Origin: Chitinophaga pinensis
GTDB taxonomy: Bacteria; Bacteroidota; Bacteroidia; Chitinophagales; Chitinophagaceae
Assembly: GCF_007896845.1 (NCBI RefSeq)
Contig: NZ_VOHS01000039.1
Coordinates: 1 to 39,822, forward strand
Length of the DNA: 39,822 bases
Direction of reading: 5' to 3'
In this document: piece by piece, positions 17,013 through 26,930 of the stretch
How positions within the stretch are numbered: position 1 is the first letter of the stretch
Layout of the letters: each line of letters starts with the position of its first letter
Made by a program: the position numbers and the translations under genes
The notes under the pieces: model-generated
Told to the model about the DNA's origin: nothing
The model's database searches: none
The model's input: the letters and a program-made list of their open reading frames with translations, nothing else

Positions 17013-17105
17013 AGCTTTTTACGACTATATTATACAATCAGGAATGATCTGCCGGATATCCTCATCACACACCAGTCCACACTACATTCAATGCCTGACT
17101 CCTGA

Positions 17106-17866
17106 TTATTTACTGCCGGGATACCAGTTCCGCAAACGTACTTCTATCGCCTTTGACCCTGCATTTACCTTCTCTTTAAACGCATTTACATCACTCAGCC
17201 CCTTCTGACCACGGTAATGATATGGATAAACAATCTTCGGTTTGAAGGCCAGTACCGCATCCGCTGCTTCCGGTACATCCATTGTATAAGGCAGATTCAT
17301 ACAAACAAACGCCACACTGATGTTTCTCAGTGAACGCATCTCCGGTATGCCCTGCGTATCGCCGGAAAGATAGATACGTGTCCCCCCTACTGTCAGGATA
17401 TAACCATTCCCTCTTCCCTTCGGGTGTTTGGAATCAGGCGTTTCAGGGAGATTATACATCGGGATAGCGTTGATAGTAATACCATTTTGCGTTGTAACGC
17501 CGAAATTCTTTAACACAATTACTGAAGGTTTATAAGCAGCCGGCAATTTATCAGCAACCGTCTGTGGTACAATCAGTTTTGTTTTAGCTGTTTTTAACGT
17601 CGCAACTGCCGATGAATCAAAGTGGTCGCCATGAATATCCGTTATCAGGATAAAATCGGGTGCTGCCAGTCCTTTAAACAGTTCTTTTTTACCCGCCGGA
17701 TCAGCATAGATAACGTTACCGGCTACCGTAAACACCACACTTGCATGTTCCACCGGTTGAATAACCAATGGTCCTTTCCTGTTCTGATCGTATCCGGTGT
17801 GCTGAGTTGTGCATTTGCATTTCCTATAAATGCGGCAAGGCAGAAAGCCAATATTCTGAATTTCAT
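17106..17866 (-). pseudogene. Exported metallo-beta-lactamase-fold hydrolase (UlaG-like), one frameshift
   Basis: From ATG 17866 there is a Sec signal (MKFRILAFCLAAFIGNANAQ), then after a frame break near 17773 the rest of a UlaG/YfhI-type metallo-hydrolase: VEHASVVFTVAGNVIYADP, metal motif DIHGDHFD, YLSGDT with the bridging Asp, and a late His in YPYHYRGQKG. One extra G in the run at 17773-17774 joins both parts into about 253 residues (TGKGPLVIQPVEHAS). Members of this group are metal-dependent hydrolases with diverse substrates. Exported forms are common in Bacteroidota. All metal ligands are present, so an enzyme is likely despite the break. Confidence 0.82.
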
Positions 17867-18034
17867 AATGATTGTATTGAGTGTTGGAAGAAACAATGAT
17901 ACGATATTAAGGAAAGTATCCAAAACCGCACTTCATATTATGCTAATTCTTATATTTACGCATATTGAAAGCCCATATAACACAACTCAAAATATCCTTT
18001 AGAGAACGATTCTCACCCTTAAAACAGACCGTAT

Positions 18035-20089
18035 ATGACTAAGTTCCATTCCCTCCTGGTAACAGGCACATTATGTGTTACCAGCCTATTTGTGGAAGCG
18101 CAGAATAAGCCCTTTCCACAGGCCATTACATACCCGAACTGTATCAAGCCCAACAATGTCACACAGGCTGCCATGAACACCAGCGTAGCCAGTTATTATG
18201 ACTACTGGAAAGCAAAGTACCTGAAAAACAACCTGTCTTCTCTGCCGGCGGATATTATATCCGGGGAGAGATCAGCGGGGATGCGAAGGATTTGTTCCAT
18301 TAGGTACCTCAGAAGGCCATGGCTATGGCATGGTGATCACTGCCCTGATGGCCGGACACGATCCGAATGCACGCACCATTTTGATGGCCTGTTCAAAACC
18401 GCCCGTGCCTTTCACAGCAGTATCAATACCAATCTGATGGGATGGGTAGTGGCAGATGCAACGGGTGCACAGGGCCATTTTGATTCGGCTACAGATGGTG
18501 ATATTGACATCGCCTACTCCCTGATACTGGCGCACTACCAGTGGGGCTCCAATGGTAGCATCAACTACCTGAACGAAGCAAAAAAGATGATCACAAATGG
18601 TATCAAGGCAGCAAACGTCACTTCTACCAATCGCCTCAACCTCGGCGACTGGGATGCCAAAAGCGCCCTGAATACCCGTCCTTCCGACTGGATGCTCAGT
18701 CACCTGCGCGCTTTCTATAACGAAACCGGCGACGCAGCATGGCTGAACCTCATCAACAACCTGTACGCTGTCTACAACCAGTTCAGTGCCACCTACTCTC
18801 CTTCCACAGGACTGATCTCTGATTTTGTGGTAAAGAATCCTCCGGAACCTGCACCTAAGAATTTTATTGATGAAGGTCCGCAGACAAACGAGTACAATTA
18901 CAATGCCTGTCGCGTACCCCTGCGTGTCGTTATGGACTATGCCCTCTACGGTAATACAAATGCTTACACCATCTCCAACAAGATCGCTACATGGATCATT
19001 GGCAAAACAAGCGGTAATCCGGCAAACGTAAAAGATGGTTATCAGCTGAACGGCACCGTTTCCGGTTCTGATCCGGAAGCTGTTTTTGTAGCACCGTTTG
19101 TAGCAGCAGCTGTAGTAAACAGTGCCAACCAGTCATTTCTGAATAGTGGCTGGAACTTCCTGAAAACAGCTAAATCAGGCTATTATAGCGACACTTATAG
19201 TCTGATGTGTCAATTGTTCATTTCGGGCAACTGGTGGAAACCGGAGGCAGGTACAACGCCTCCTGCTACCGGCACGACCCTGACCGCTACCAAAGACGCC
19301 TATGTCAGAAATGGTGATTATGCAGCGACTGCCCATGGCAGCACAGATCCTTCCATCTTGTCTACCAAACTGAATACGGCTACCACCACCGGCTACGACA
19401 GACAGACCTATATTGGTTTTGACCTCAGTAATATCAGCGGTACCGTTACCAGTGCTGTCCTGAAGATCTATGGCCATCTGGAAGACAACAGATCTGCCAA
19501 TATCCCCATAGGTGTATTCTCCGTAGCCAATAACAGCTGGACAGAAACCGGTCTCACATGGAATAACAAGCCAGCTGCCAGTTCAACAGCACTCACCACT
19601 GTCACTATCACAGACTCTATCGCCAGATACTACAGCTGGGATATCACAGCATATATCAACAGTGAAAAAGCAGCCGGCAGAAATGCTATTTCTCTGGCAC
19701 TGATCAATAGTAGTATCAGCACGCCAAGGATCGTCTTCAATTCCAAAGAAACGGGGTCCAATGCACCACAACTGGTGATTACAACAAGTGCTTCCGCGAA
19801 GACAGCACCTGCTGCCGCAACAGATAAATCTGCTGCAACACAATTCACAATCTACCCTGCACCTTTCACAGCCAACGCAAATGTGGCATTTACATTAAAG
19901 GATGCAGGCATGACAGCCATGCTTGTCTATGACATCAATGGTAAACAGGTAGCAACTATATTCAGGGAGCATCTTGCTGCCGGCAGCTACAACAGATCAT
20001 TCTCTGCAACGCATCTGCCGGGTGGTGTATACATTGTAAAACTGATACACAATAATGAAATTGTGACGAAGAAAGTGATTAAACAATAA
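18035..20089 (+). CDS. T9SS-secreted GH8 enzyme with DNRLRE/CBM96-like domain
   Basis: A 684-residue secreted glycoside hydrolase. Signal peptide (ending VEAQ), GH8 catalytic domain (about 25-400; NPPEPAPKNFIDEG and YNYNACRVPLRV are typical), a DNRLRE/CBM96-like domain (about 415-590) and a type A T9SS sorting tail (about 605-684, ending GGVYIVKLIHNNEIVTKKVIKQ region). GH8 members cleave chitosan, cellulose or xylan. Between 18245 and 18382 the frame is wrong: three single-base losses (C near 18245, T near 18292, T near 18380) cancel out. In the corrected frame this part reads GGYYIRGEISGDAKDFVPLG and TSEGHGYGM, containing the catalytic Glu. So the printed frame lacks the acid residue. Confidence 0.88.
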   Translation: MTKFHSLLVTGTLCVTSLFVEAQNKPFPQAITYPNCIKPNNVTQAAMNTSVASYYDYWKAKYLKNNLSSLPADIISGERSAGMRRICSIRYLRRPWLWHGDHCPDGRTRSECTHHFDGLFKTARAFHSSINTNLMGWVVADATGAQGHFDSATDGDIDIAYSLILAHYQWGSNGSINYLNEAKKMITNGIKAANVTSTNRLNLGDWDAKSALNTRPSDWMLSHLRAFYNETGDAAWLNLINNLYAVYNQFSATYSPSTGLISDFVVKNPPEPAPKNFIDEGPQTNEYNYNACRVPLRVVMDYALYGNTNAYTISNKIATWIIGKTSGNPANVKDGYQLNGTVSGSDPEAVFVAPFVAAAVVNSANQSFLNSGWNFLKTAKSGYYSDTYSLMCQLFISGNWWKPEAGTTPPATGTTLTATKDAYVRNGDYAATAHGSTDPSILSTKLNTATTTGYDRQTYIGFDLSNISGTVTSAVLKIYGHLEDNRSANIPIGVFSVANNSWTETGLTWNNKPAASSTALTTVTITDSIARYYSWDITAYINSEKAAGRNAISLALINSSISTPRIVFNSKETGSNAPQLVITTSASAKTAPAAATDKSAATQFTIYPAPFTANANVAFTLKDAGMTAMLVYDINGKQVATIFREHLAAGSYNRSFSATHLPGGVYIVKLIHNNEIVTKKVIKQ

Positions 20090-20103
20090 ATCTTACAACA
20101 AAA

Positions 20104-20131
20104 AACGCCCGGCATTTACTGCCGGGCGTTT
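20104..20131 (+). terminator. Bidirectional terminator after the GH8 gene
   Basis: Perfect 11-bp GC-rich stem (20104-20114 with 20120-20130) with loop TTTAC and T/A runs on both sides, between convergent genes. Confidence 0.75.
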
Positions 20132-20188
20132 CACTATTATACAACAAATACGCCGAAAAGTATAAGACCAGCGGAGAATGTACCATTA

Positions 20189-21307
20189 TTATTTCAGTGC
20201 TACTTTCTTTCCTGTCTTTACCGCCAGATAGATCGCATCTATGATCTTCAGATCACGCACTCCTTCTTCCCCGCTTACATCTACTACCGGCTGCTTACCA
20301 TGCAGGATAATATCCGACATTTCTTCCATCTGCAAGGTCTGATGCACTACTACAGGCTGATCCAGTTCTCCTTTATGCGTACGTCCTTTAATAGGCCCGT
20401 ACCCTGTAGAAGGCTGCATTTCCGCAAACCCCTTATCTCCGTTCAGGAAAAACCGGTCCAGATTATTCATACTGTAAGTAGACAGACACGAAGCCACTGC
20501 TCCGCCGGGAAAGCCCAGCTGGAACTGAATGGTTTCATCGACCCCCTCCTTAAATTTCTGCGGATCCGTTTTCGTTTCCTGAGCGGTTACCCACACCGGT
20601 TCCTCACCGATCATATAACGGGCGCCGTTCAATGCATAGATACCAATGTCCATCATCGAACCACCACCGGCCAACTGTTTGTTCAGTCGCCACTGATTAG
20701 GGTCGCCCGACTTAAAGCCACACAAACCCTGAAAGAAGAGTATCTTTCCGAACTCCCCGGCCTTACGCATCCTGATCACTTCCAGTGTATGTGGTTCAAA
20801 GTGCATACGGTACCCTACCAATAGTTTGACATTATTCTTCTTACAGGCATCCACCATTTCCTGTCCTTCCTTTGCATTCAGGGCCATCGGTTTTTCACAG
20901 ATAGCATGTTTACCTGCATTGGCTACCCGGATCACCTGATCATGATGCAGCGCATTAGGCGTAATGACATAAACGGCATCTATATCCGGATTATCCCTGA
21001 TCTTGTCGAAGTTCTCGTAGTTATAACAGTTCTTTTCAGGGATACCATACTTTTCCTGCCAGTTTTTGATCTTCGAAGGCGTACCACTGATAACACCTAC
21101 CAGTTTCGCCTTTTTACAGGATTGCATCGCCTCGGCTACACGGGTGCCATAACCACCCAGTCCCATAATAGCGACCCGCAATACAGGGCCATCATATGGC
21201 TTTTCTGTCAGATCTGACATACCGGCCATTCCCAAACGGGGTATAACGGTCAATGCAATGGCGGACGCAGTAATTTTGTGCAAAAAGTGTCTTCTTGTGT
21301 TCTTCAT
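20189..21307 (-). CDS. Gfo/Idh/MocA-family oxidoreductase with Tat-like signal
   Basis: A 372-residue NAD(P)-dependent sugar dehydrogenase-type protein. The N-terminus has RRHFLHKITASAIALTVIP, which resembles a Tat signal, implying folded export with cofactor. The Rossmann fold follows (VAIMGLGGYGTRVAEAMQSCK), then CEKPMAL with the conserved active-site Lys, and the C-terminal substrate domain (GGSMMDIGIYALNGARY). These proteins oxidise sugars or cyclitols; glucose-fructose oxidoreductase is a well-known exported relative. It is convergent with the GH8 gene. The precise sugar is unknown. Confidence 0.9.
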   Translation of the reverse strand: MKNTRRHFLHKITASAIALTVIPRLGMAGMSDLTEKPYDGPVLRVAIMGLGGYGTRVAEAMQSCKKAKLVGVISGTPSKIKNWQEKYGIPEKNCYNYENFDKIRDNPDIDAVYVITPNALHHDQVIRVANAGKHAICEKPMALNAKEGQEMVDACKKNNVKLLVGYRMHFEPHTLEVIRMRKAGEFGKILFFQGLCGFKSGDPNQWRLNKQLAGGGSMMDIGIYALNGARYMIGEEPVWVTAQETKTDPQKFKEGVDETIQFQLGFPGGAVASCLSTYSMNNLDRFFLNGDKGFAEMQPSTGYGPIKGRTHKGELDQPVVVHQTLQMEEMSDIILHGKQPVVDVSGEEGVRDLKIIDAIYLAVKTGKKVALK

Positions 21308-21571
21308 AACAAGGGCTGGATTTTAAAAGAGATGAGTACAAGTAAGATATTCATAAATTCAGGCTTCAGCAACCCGTTCATGTAAAACTCAATGCACAAT
21401 TTTCATACCCGGACATACCACTGAAAACGGACACGCTATATATCAAAAGCGGACAGTTCAATGCGTAAACCCACACTAAACAACTCATTATCAATACTCT
21501 TACAAATTGGCATTCCTTTGGGTTCCTGTGAAACGTATATTTAAAGGATCATTTCCCCTAAATGAAAACAC
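21308..21571. other. Divergent intergenic region, 264 bases
   Basis: Lies between the divergent oxidoreductase and permease genes, so it should hold both promoters. TATATTTA at 21536-21543 is a one-mismatch -7 box for the permease. I see no repeat, hairpin or small gene. Confidence 0.4.
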
Positions 21572-23980
21572 ATGTTCAAGTATTATTATAAGATAGCCAC
21601 ACGTAATCTCTGGAGGAATAAGGGATTTTCCGCCATTACCATCATGGGACTGGCTATCGGACTGGCCACCTGCCTGTTGATCGCACTTTTTGTGATAGAC
21701 GAGCTGCGCTATGATGCTTATAATAAGAATGCCAACCGCACTTATCGTATCAATGCCGATTTCCTCGTGAATGGCAGCGCATTCCGGGAAAGGTATGCGC
21801 CTTCACAATTCGGCCCTGTATTAAAGCAGGATTATCCGCAGATTGAGGAGTATGTGCGCCTTGCACAACAGAATAATATTCTGGTCAGGAAAGGGGAACA
21901 GACCCTGCTGGAAAACAATGTCTGTTTTGCCGACTCCTCCATCTTTGACATGTTCGACCTGAAAATGATTGCCGGAGATCCCGTGACAGCCCTCCGCAAT
22001 CCGAATTCCATGGTGATCTCCGAAAGCATGGCAAAGAAATACTTCAACAGCATCGATGTAGTAGGGAAAATACTGGAAACAGATAATATCTACACCTATA
22101 CTGTCACCGGTGTTATCAAAGACGTACCGGCACAGGCACACCTCCATTTCGACTTCCTCCGGGCCATGTCCGGCAGGGAAGATAGCAGACGTACCGAATG
22201 GATGTCCGACAATTTCACCACCTATGTACGATTACGTCCGGGTACGACAGAAGCACAGCTGAATGGTTATCTGCGACAGGCTACTAAAAAGTACATGGAA
22301 CAGGACCTCCGCAGACTCACCGGCAGTGGTATGGATGATCTGGAAAAGAAAGGAGGACATTTTGGATACAAGGCAATTGCGCTGAGGAAAATACATCTCT
22401 ACTCCGATCTCTCCAGCGAACAGGAAGCTTCTGGTAACATACAATATGTTTATATCTTCATCATTACGGCTATTATCATCCTGTTAATCGCCTGTATTAA
22501 CTTCATGAACCTGTCTACAGCCCGTTCCGCAGGAAGAGCAAAAGAAGTCGGACTGCGTAAAGTAATGGGCTCAGAACGTAGCGCCCTGATCATACAATTC
22601 CTTGCCGAATCCGTGATCACCAGTTTCTGTGCCATGCTGATCGCCATTGTGATCGCCGCACTACTGATGCCTTACCTGAATGACCTTTCCGGTAAATCAC
22701 TGGCCATCACTCCACTTGCACTGACATGGCTATTGCCGTTGTTACTGGCGATCGTTGTAGTAGTAGGATTACTTGCAGGCAGCTATCCCGCTTTCTTCCT
22801 GTCTTCCTTCGAACCGGTGAAAGTACTGAAAGGTAAACTGGCCTCCGGTTTTAAAAACAGCTGGTTGCGTAATAGTCTGGTCATATTCCAGTTTGCCGCA
22901 GCCATCCTCCTGCTGGTAGGTACCCTCGTCATCTACAATCAGCTGAGTTATATCCGTAACAAACAATTGGGTTATGACCGTCAGCAGGTATTAGTGCTGG
23001 ACAATACACAAGCCTTGTGGATTCATGCTAAAGGATTTAAAGAAGACGTACTGAAACTCCCGGGTATCAGCGCAGGTACCATGACCCGTAGTCTGCCGAC
23101 AGAAACAAGTCATGATACAAATATCTATTCAAAAGATGCCGCCAGAAGTGAAGGACAAGTGATGGGGATTAACGAATGGTATATCGATACAGACTACTTC
23201 CATACGCTTGGCATACATATAGCCAGTGGCAGGAATTTTTCTCCGGATATGCCGACTGATTCCAATGCACTTATCCTTAATGAAACAGCCGCCAGATTGT
23301 TAGGCTTTAATGATATTACAGATAAATATCTCTACAGAGGTAATAAGAAGATGCAGGTGATCGGCGTTGTCAAAGATTTCAATGCAGGTTCATTACGTGA
23401 CAAGATTCCACCTGCTGTTTTTACATTGGGAGAATACACTTCACGGATGGCTTTCCGCATCAATACAAATAATATACAGGGTACTATCAAAAAGATAGAA
23501 GAGCTCTATCATGCAAGACCTTCCATGCAGGGACAGCCTTTCCATTATTCCTTTATGGACGATGATTTCAACCGGCTGTACCAATCGGAAGACCGCACTG
23601 GTAAGATCTTCATCTCTTTTGCGATTCTCGCGATCCTTATTGCTTCACTGGGTGTATTCGGACTGATCACCTATGCGGCCGAACAACGCAAAAAAGAAAT
23701 AGGCATCCGTAAAGTATTGGGGGCTTCTGTTTCCAGTATCGTAGCCATGCTTTCTGCTGATTTCGTAAAACTCATCGCATTGGCTGCTGTAATAGCAGTA
23801 CCCCTATCGTGGTTACTGATGAATAAATGGTTGCAGAGCTTTGCCTACCGGATTAATATCAACTGGGTAGTGTTTGTGCTGTCCATTCTGCTGATGATCA
23901 TTGTCACACTGGCAACCGTCAGCATCAAAGCTATCAAGGCCGCTACCATCAATCCTGTAAAGAGTTTACGTGCTGAATAA
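21572..23980 (+). CDS. ABC transporter permease, MacB/FtsX type (two-repeat)
   Basis: An 802-residue membrane protein with an N-terminal helix (WRNKGFSAITIMGLAIGLATCLLIALFV), a MacB-type periplasmic domain (about 50-250), an FtsX block of three helices (about 290-420), a fourth helix at about 430-450, a second periplasmic domain, and a second FtsX block (about 680-795, with EQRKKEIGIRKVLGAS). No ATPase gene is adjacent, which is common for this Bacteroidota class; a partner ATPase must be encoded elsewhere. Proteins of this type export peptides, antibiotics or lipoproteins, or transmit stress signals. The substrate is unknown. Confidence 0.92.
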   Translation: MFKYYYKIATRNLWRNKGFSAITIMGLAIGLATCLLIALFVIDELRYDAYNKNANRTYRINADFLVNGSAFRERYAPSQFGPVLKQDYPQIEEYVRLAQQNNILVRKGEQTLLENNVCFADSSIFDMFDLKMIAGDPVTALRNPNSMVISESMAKKYFNSIDVVGKILETDNIYTYTVTGVIKDVPAQAHLHFDFLRAMSGREDSRRTEWMSDNFTTYVRLRPGTTEAQLNGYLRQATKKYMEQDLRRLTGSGMDDLEKKGGHFGYKAIALRKIHLYSDLSSEQEASGNIQYVYIFIITAIIILLIACINFMNLSTARSAGRAKEVGLRKVMGSERSALIIQFLAESVITSFCAMLIAIVIAALLMPYLNDLSGKSLAITPLALTWLLPLLLAIVVVVGLLAGSYPAFFLSSFEPVKVLKGKLASGFKNSWLRNSLVIFQFAAAILLLVGTLVIYNQLSYIRNKQLGYDRQQVLVLDNTQALWIHAKGFKEDVLKLPGISAGTMTRSLPTETSHDTNIYSKDAARSEGQVMGINEWYIDTDYFHTLGIHIASGRNFSPDMPTDSNALILNETAARLLGFNDITDKYLYRGNKKMQVIGVVKDFNAGSLRDKIPPAVFTLGEYTSRMAFRINTNNIQGTIKKIEELYHARPSMQGQPFHYSFMDDDFNRLYQSEDRTGKIFISFAILAILIASLGVFGLITYAAEQRKKEIGIRKVLGASVSSIVAMLSADFVKLIALAAVIAVPLSWLLMNKWLQSFAYRININWVVFVLSILLMIIVTLATVSIKAIKAATINPVKSLRAE

Positions 23981-24000
23981 AATCTCAGCTGAATAAAATA

Positions 24001-24030
24001 AGGGCCGTCCGCTGACAGCGGAACGGCCCT
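24001..24030 (+). terminator. Bidirectional terminator after the permease gene
   Basis: Stem AGGGCCGT/ACGGCCCT extended by CCGCTG/CAGCGG with one bulged base. It lies between convergent genes. Confidence 0.65.
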
Positions 24031-24048
24031 TCCTCCATATATGTAGTC

Positions 24049-25653
24049 CTAATTCTGCAAGGTCCACTGACCACTCTCAAAATTAGCCGGTACATTCGTG
24101 CATTGTGCGAGTCCGCTTTGATTCTCCAGGTTCAGATAAGTATTCTGCCACTCGTTTCTCAGACGGGTATAACCATTGTAACTTTCCAAAGCCCAGTAAC
24201 TGCTGTAAAAAGTATTGGGTACATTAGAACTCTCCACATAACTATACAGGTGCTCAATATTCAGATAATTGCCGGTAGCCGCATTTTTAAAGCGGATATG
24301 GCCATTTACTGTCTCCTGTATCCAACGGTACTGATTACCCGTATTGCTGGTATTATACCTTACCTGTCCGTTCTGTTCATACAGATAAGTGTTTAGCCAT
24401 CTGTTTTTGATCAGCACGCCTGTAGCAGGTGGATTATCCGGGTTATTACCTCCACCGATGCTGTTCAGCAGATTTTCCGCATTACCCACCTGTAGATTCG
24501 CGAGATAAGAGAATACCTGATTCAGCTGCTGCTGCACACTACCATTACCTGCATATTGCTTTCTGTACTGATACAGGCGGTAGATCACTTCCAGTTCATG
24601 CTGGCCATAAGGCACGCCCAATTTCTGCTGCATAACAGTCAGGAAAGAGTAACCAAATTCATCTGTAGGTTCAATGATGGTACCTTCTCCATAGTCATTC
24701 CATGTAGCAAACTGAATGATCTTCACACTGGAAGCCAGTGCCTTATCCAGCATGGTAGAGAAGGTAGAAGTCCCGTTGTGTGCAATCTGCCACGTAGGGC
24801 CATCGGCGCCACCCGCCTGATAGAAAGATTTAAAGCCGGGATATACCACACCGATAGACAGCGGGAAGCTGGCCGCCTGTGTATAGTAACGGTCTACTAC
24901 ACCCGGGTGCTCCTGATAAATCCATGGGAATTCACCACCGGCATTGTTGGTGCCTACTTCATTGGTAAAGCCAAACAAAGGAATGATCTTCGGCCGCGGA
25001 TTAATCCCATTCAGCATCGTATTCCATTCTGAAGGCTGGTGAAAGGTAATAGGACCGAAATTCAATACAACAGGTTCATTGTTGCTGTTACGCAGATAGT
25101 TCCCCTGATTGAAATAGTTATTCTGCATGTAGACAAAATCGCCATTGGCATTCGCAGCCATACCCGGATCCCAGTTTCTGTCTTCGTGTACAATAGAGAA
25201 TTGTAGTCCGACAGCATTCAGTTTACTGATCAGTGCATTGGAATTCGCCAGATTATCCGGATAATCATAACGTTGTCTGGTACCCGGCCAGTCAATGAAC
25301 ACACCATCCGCACCGGCATACTTCATCAGTAACAGCTGGTACTCGATGATATCCGGATCAGCAGAAGCATAAGGTCCCGTCTTAGGATAGAAATAAGCGG
25401 CGATCTGTCTTTTACCATTAACGATGATGTCCGGGTTCTGGTTGTTCATTTTCCAGTGATAGCCCCAGGCGCCTCTGGATGCAGGTGTTTCAAACCACGG
25501 CATCCAATGAATAAAGATCTTTTTGCTGGTCGTTTTGGTGACTGGTACAGCGGCTTTCAGATCAGCTTTCAGACGTGGAGTGGCAGGTTCGTGTGCAGAT
25601 TTGTTACACGCGAACAACATAAGGGCACACAAGGCCCATAACAGAGTTCTCAT
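24049..25653 (-). CDS. GH71/GH99-like lipoprotein with C-terminal fascin/RICIN-like domain
   Basis: A 534-residue lipoprotein from ATG 25653; the longer frame to 25743 adds 30 residues without a signal. The lipobox is LMLFAC. Residues about 40-370 look like the GH71/GH99-like barrel (IFIHWMPWFETP, GADGVFIDWPGTRQRYDY, IIQFATWNDYGEGTIIEPT). GH71 are alpha-1,3-glucanases and GH99 alpha-mannosidases/mannanases. Residues about 410-534 are three beta-trefoil-like repeats (NRWLNTYLYEQNGQV, NAATGNYLNIEH, NEWQNTYLNLENQ) resembling fascin/RICIN modules that bind sugars. Substrate undecided; alpha-glucan or mannan are candidates. Confidence 0.8.
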   Translation of the reverse strand: MRTLLWALCALMLFACNKSAHEPATPRLKADLKAAVPVTKTTSKKIFIHWMPWFETPASRGAWGYHWKMNNQNPDIIVNGKRQIAAYFYPKTGPYASADPDIIEYQLLLMKYAGADGVFIDWPGTRQRYDYPDNLANSNALISKLNAVGLQFSIVHEDRNWDPGMAANANGDFVYMQNNYFNQGNYLRNSNNEPVVLNFGPITFHQPSEWNTMLNGINPRPKIIPLFGFTNEVGTNNAGGEFPWIYQEHPGVVDRYYTQAASFPLSIGVVYPGFKSFYQAGGADGPTWQIAHNGTSTFSTMLDKALASSVKIIQFATWNDYGEGTIIEPTDEFGYSFLTVMQQKLGVPYGQHELEVIYRLYQYRKQYAGNGSVQQQLNQVFSYLANLQVGNAENLLNSIGGGNNPDNPPATGVLIKNRWLNTYLYEQNGQVRYNTSNTGNQYRWIQETVNGHIRFKNAATGNYLNIEHLYSYVESSNVPNTFYSSYWALESYNGYTRLRNEWQNTYLNLENQSGLAQCTNVPANFESGQWTLQN

Positions 25654-25789
25654 TTGAGGGAAATTTGATGAATAAATAAATGGTTCTTTTGAGAATTGTA
25701 ACGATATGGCTTTTCCGCGGCGAAAATACTTATCAGGTGTCAACCGCGGTAAGAGTATACAAAAAATATAGAAGAAAAAAGAAGAGAAG

Positions 25790-25817
25790 AAGGCTGAAAA
25801 TGTTAATAGTCAGCCTT
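25790..25817 (-). terminator. Possible terminator after the NIF3-like gene
   Basis: Eight-base stem AAGGCTGA / TCAGCCTT with a 12-base loop, 54 bases beyond the gene's stop. The T-run favours the plus strand, so direction is unclear. Confidence 0.35.
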
Positions 25818-25871
25818 TTAAAAACAAATCAACTGAAGGAAATATAGGCTCAATCCATTACGAATCAGGAA

Positions 25872-26789
25872 TTACAGGAATCCCAAAGAGCTGCCACTCG
25901 GGATATGTGTTGCCTTTATAGCAGGGAATTTTGCAGTCAGCCATTTCGCCATAAACTCCGATCCCGGTTCTTCGCTGACGATATGTCCTAATACGACCAG
26001 CGACAATTGTTTACCTGCGGCACGTGCATCGCGTACGTACTCTGCCGTTTCCCATTCTGCAATCTCGCCGCATACCAGTACGTCAGGTTGTGTATCGATC
26101 ATGTTTTGTATCTGTCTTCTGCCACCTGCTGCTCCCGGCATCAGTAATACCCGTTTACAGGACTGCGAAAGATCGCCGATATATCTTACGGCTTCGATAT
26201 TCAGTTTCTTTTTCAGATCAGCAATCAACGCTTTTAATGTCATAACAGGAGCAAGATTGTAGATCAGGTGATTACTCTCTTCAAATTTCTCCCAGCCTAA
26301 TTGTTCCTGCAATCCCTTTCTCACACCATCCGGACGGATACTATGTACATAGTCATGGTTACGCCAGACAACGATATTGTGTTGTTGCAGCAGCTCAGCC
26401 TTGTAACGGTATACATCATCTTTCTGCAGCCAGTCTGTTTCATCCGCATGATTATAAAAAGCGGGTTCATGTGAAATGATAAAGTTGGCGTGTAAAGCAA
26501 TGGCTTTTTTAGTCACTTCCACTGTCGGAAACATCGTCGTCACAATACCGGTCACCACTACATCACGGTTGCCTGACTTTAAAGTATCTACTGTATTGGG
26601 AAATGGTCCGCCGGGTACTTCTTTGATAAAAGCATCCATGATCTGTCCGACAGTGATCTTTTCCTGTACCGGCAGAAATCCTGCTGCCATTGCAGTCAGC
26701 GGAGATGATAATACGATTGCCGAACCTGCGGCTGTTATCTGGGTAAGGAATGTACGTCTGTTGATGGAGGTGTTGTTGTCACGTGGCAT
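25872..26789 (-). CDS. Exported NIF3-like dinuclear metal protein
   Basis: A 305-residue NIF3 family protein. The N-terminus carries a Tat-type signal (NRRTFLTQITAAGSAIVLSSP followed by AMAAG), unusual for this mainly cytoplasmic family. The mature part has the NIF3 pattern: GIVTTMFPTVEVTKKAIAL, FIISHEPAFYNH with a metal-binding His, WRNHDYVHS, MPGAAGG, and the late HIVSEEPG with His and Glu ligands. NIF3 proteins bind two metal ions in a hexameric toroid; their reaction is still debated. Export through Tat would mean a folded, metal-loaded protein acting in the periplasm. It stands between two glycosidase/peroxidase-type exported genes. Confidence 0.85.
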   Translation of the reverse strand: MPRDNNTSINRRTFLTQITAAGSAIVLSSPLTAMAAGFLPVQEKITVGQIMDAFIKEVPGGPFPNTVDTLKSGNRDVVVTGIVTTMFPTVEVTKKAIALHANFIISHEPAFYNHADETDWLQKDDVYRYKAELLQQHNIVVWRNHDYVHSIRPDGVRKGLQEQLGWEKFEESNHLIYNLAPVMTLKALIADLKKKLNIEAVRYIGDLSQSCKRVLLMPGAAGGRRQIQNMIDTQPDVLVCGEIAEWETAEYVRDARAAGKQLSLVVLGHIVSEEPGSEFMAKWLTAKFPAIKATHIPSGSSLGFL

Positions 26790-26864
26790 ATTGGAAATAT
26801 TAACTTGTTAAATATAGGGCTTTCTCAAAAAATCAGGAATTAGCTGATAACTTCCTTTAAAAAT

Positions 26865-26902
26865 AAAATCGCCGGTATCAAAAATATGATACCGGCGATT
26901 TT
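26865..26902 (-). terminator. Terminator after the haloperoxidase-type gene
   Basis: Perfect 16-bp stem (26865-26880 with 26887-26902) with a six-base loop and A/T ends, directly downstream (minus strand) of the gene ending at 26931. Confidence 0.75.
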
Positions 26903-26930
26903 TAAATCATTCATTGAATGCTTCATTGCT

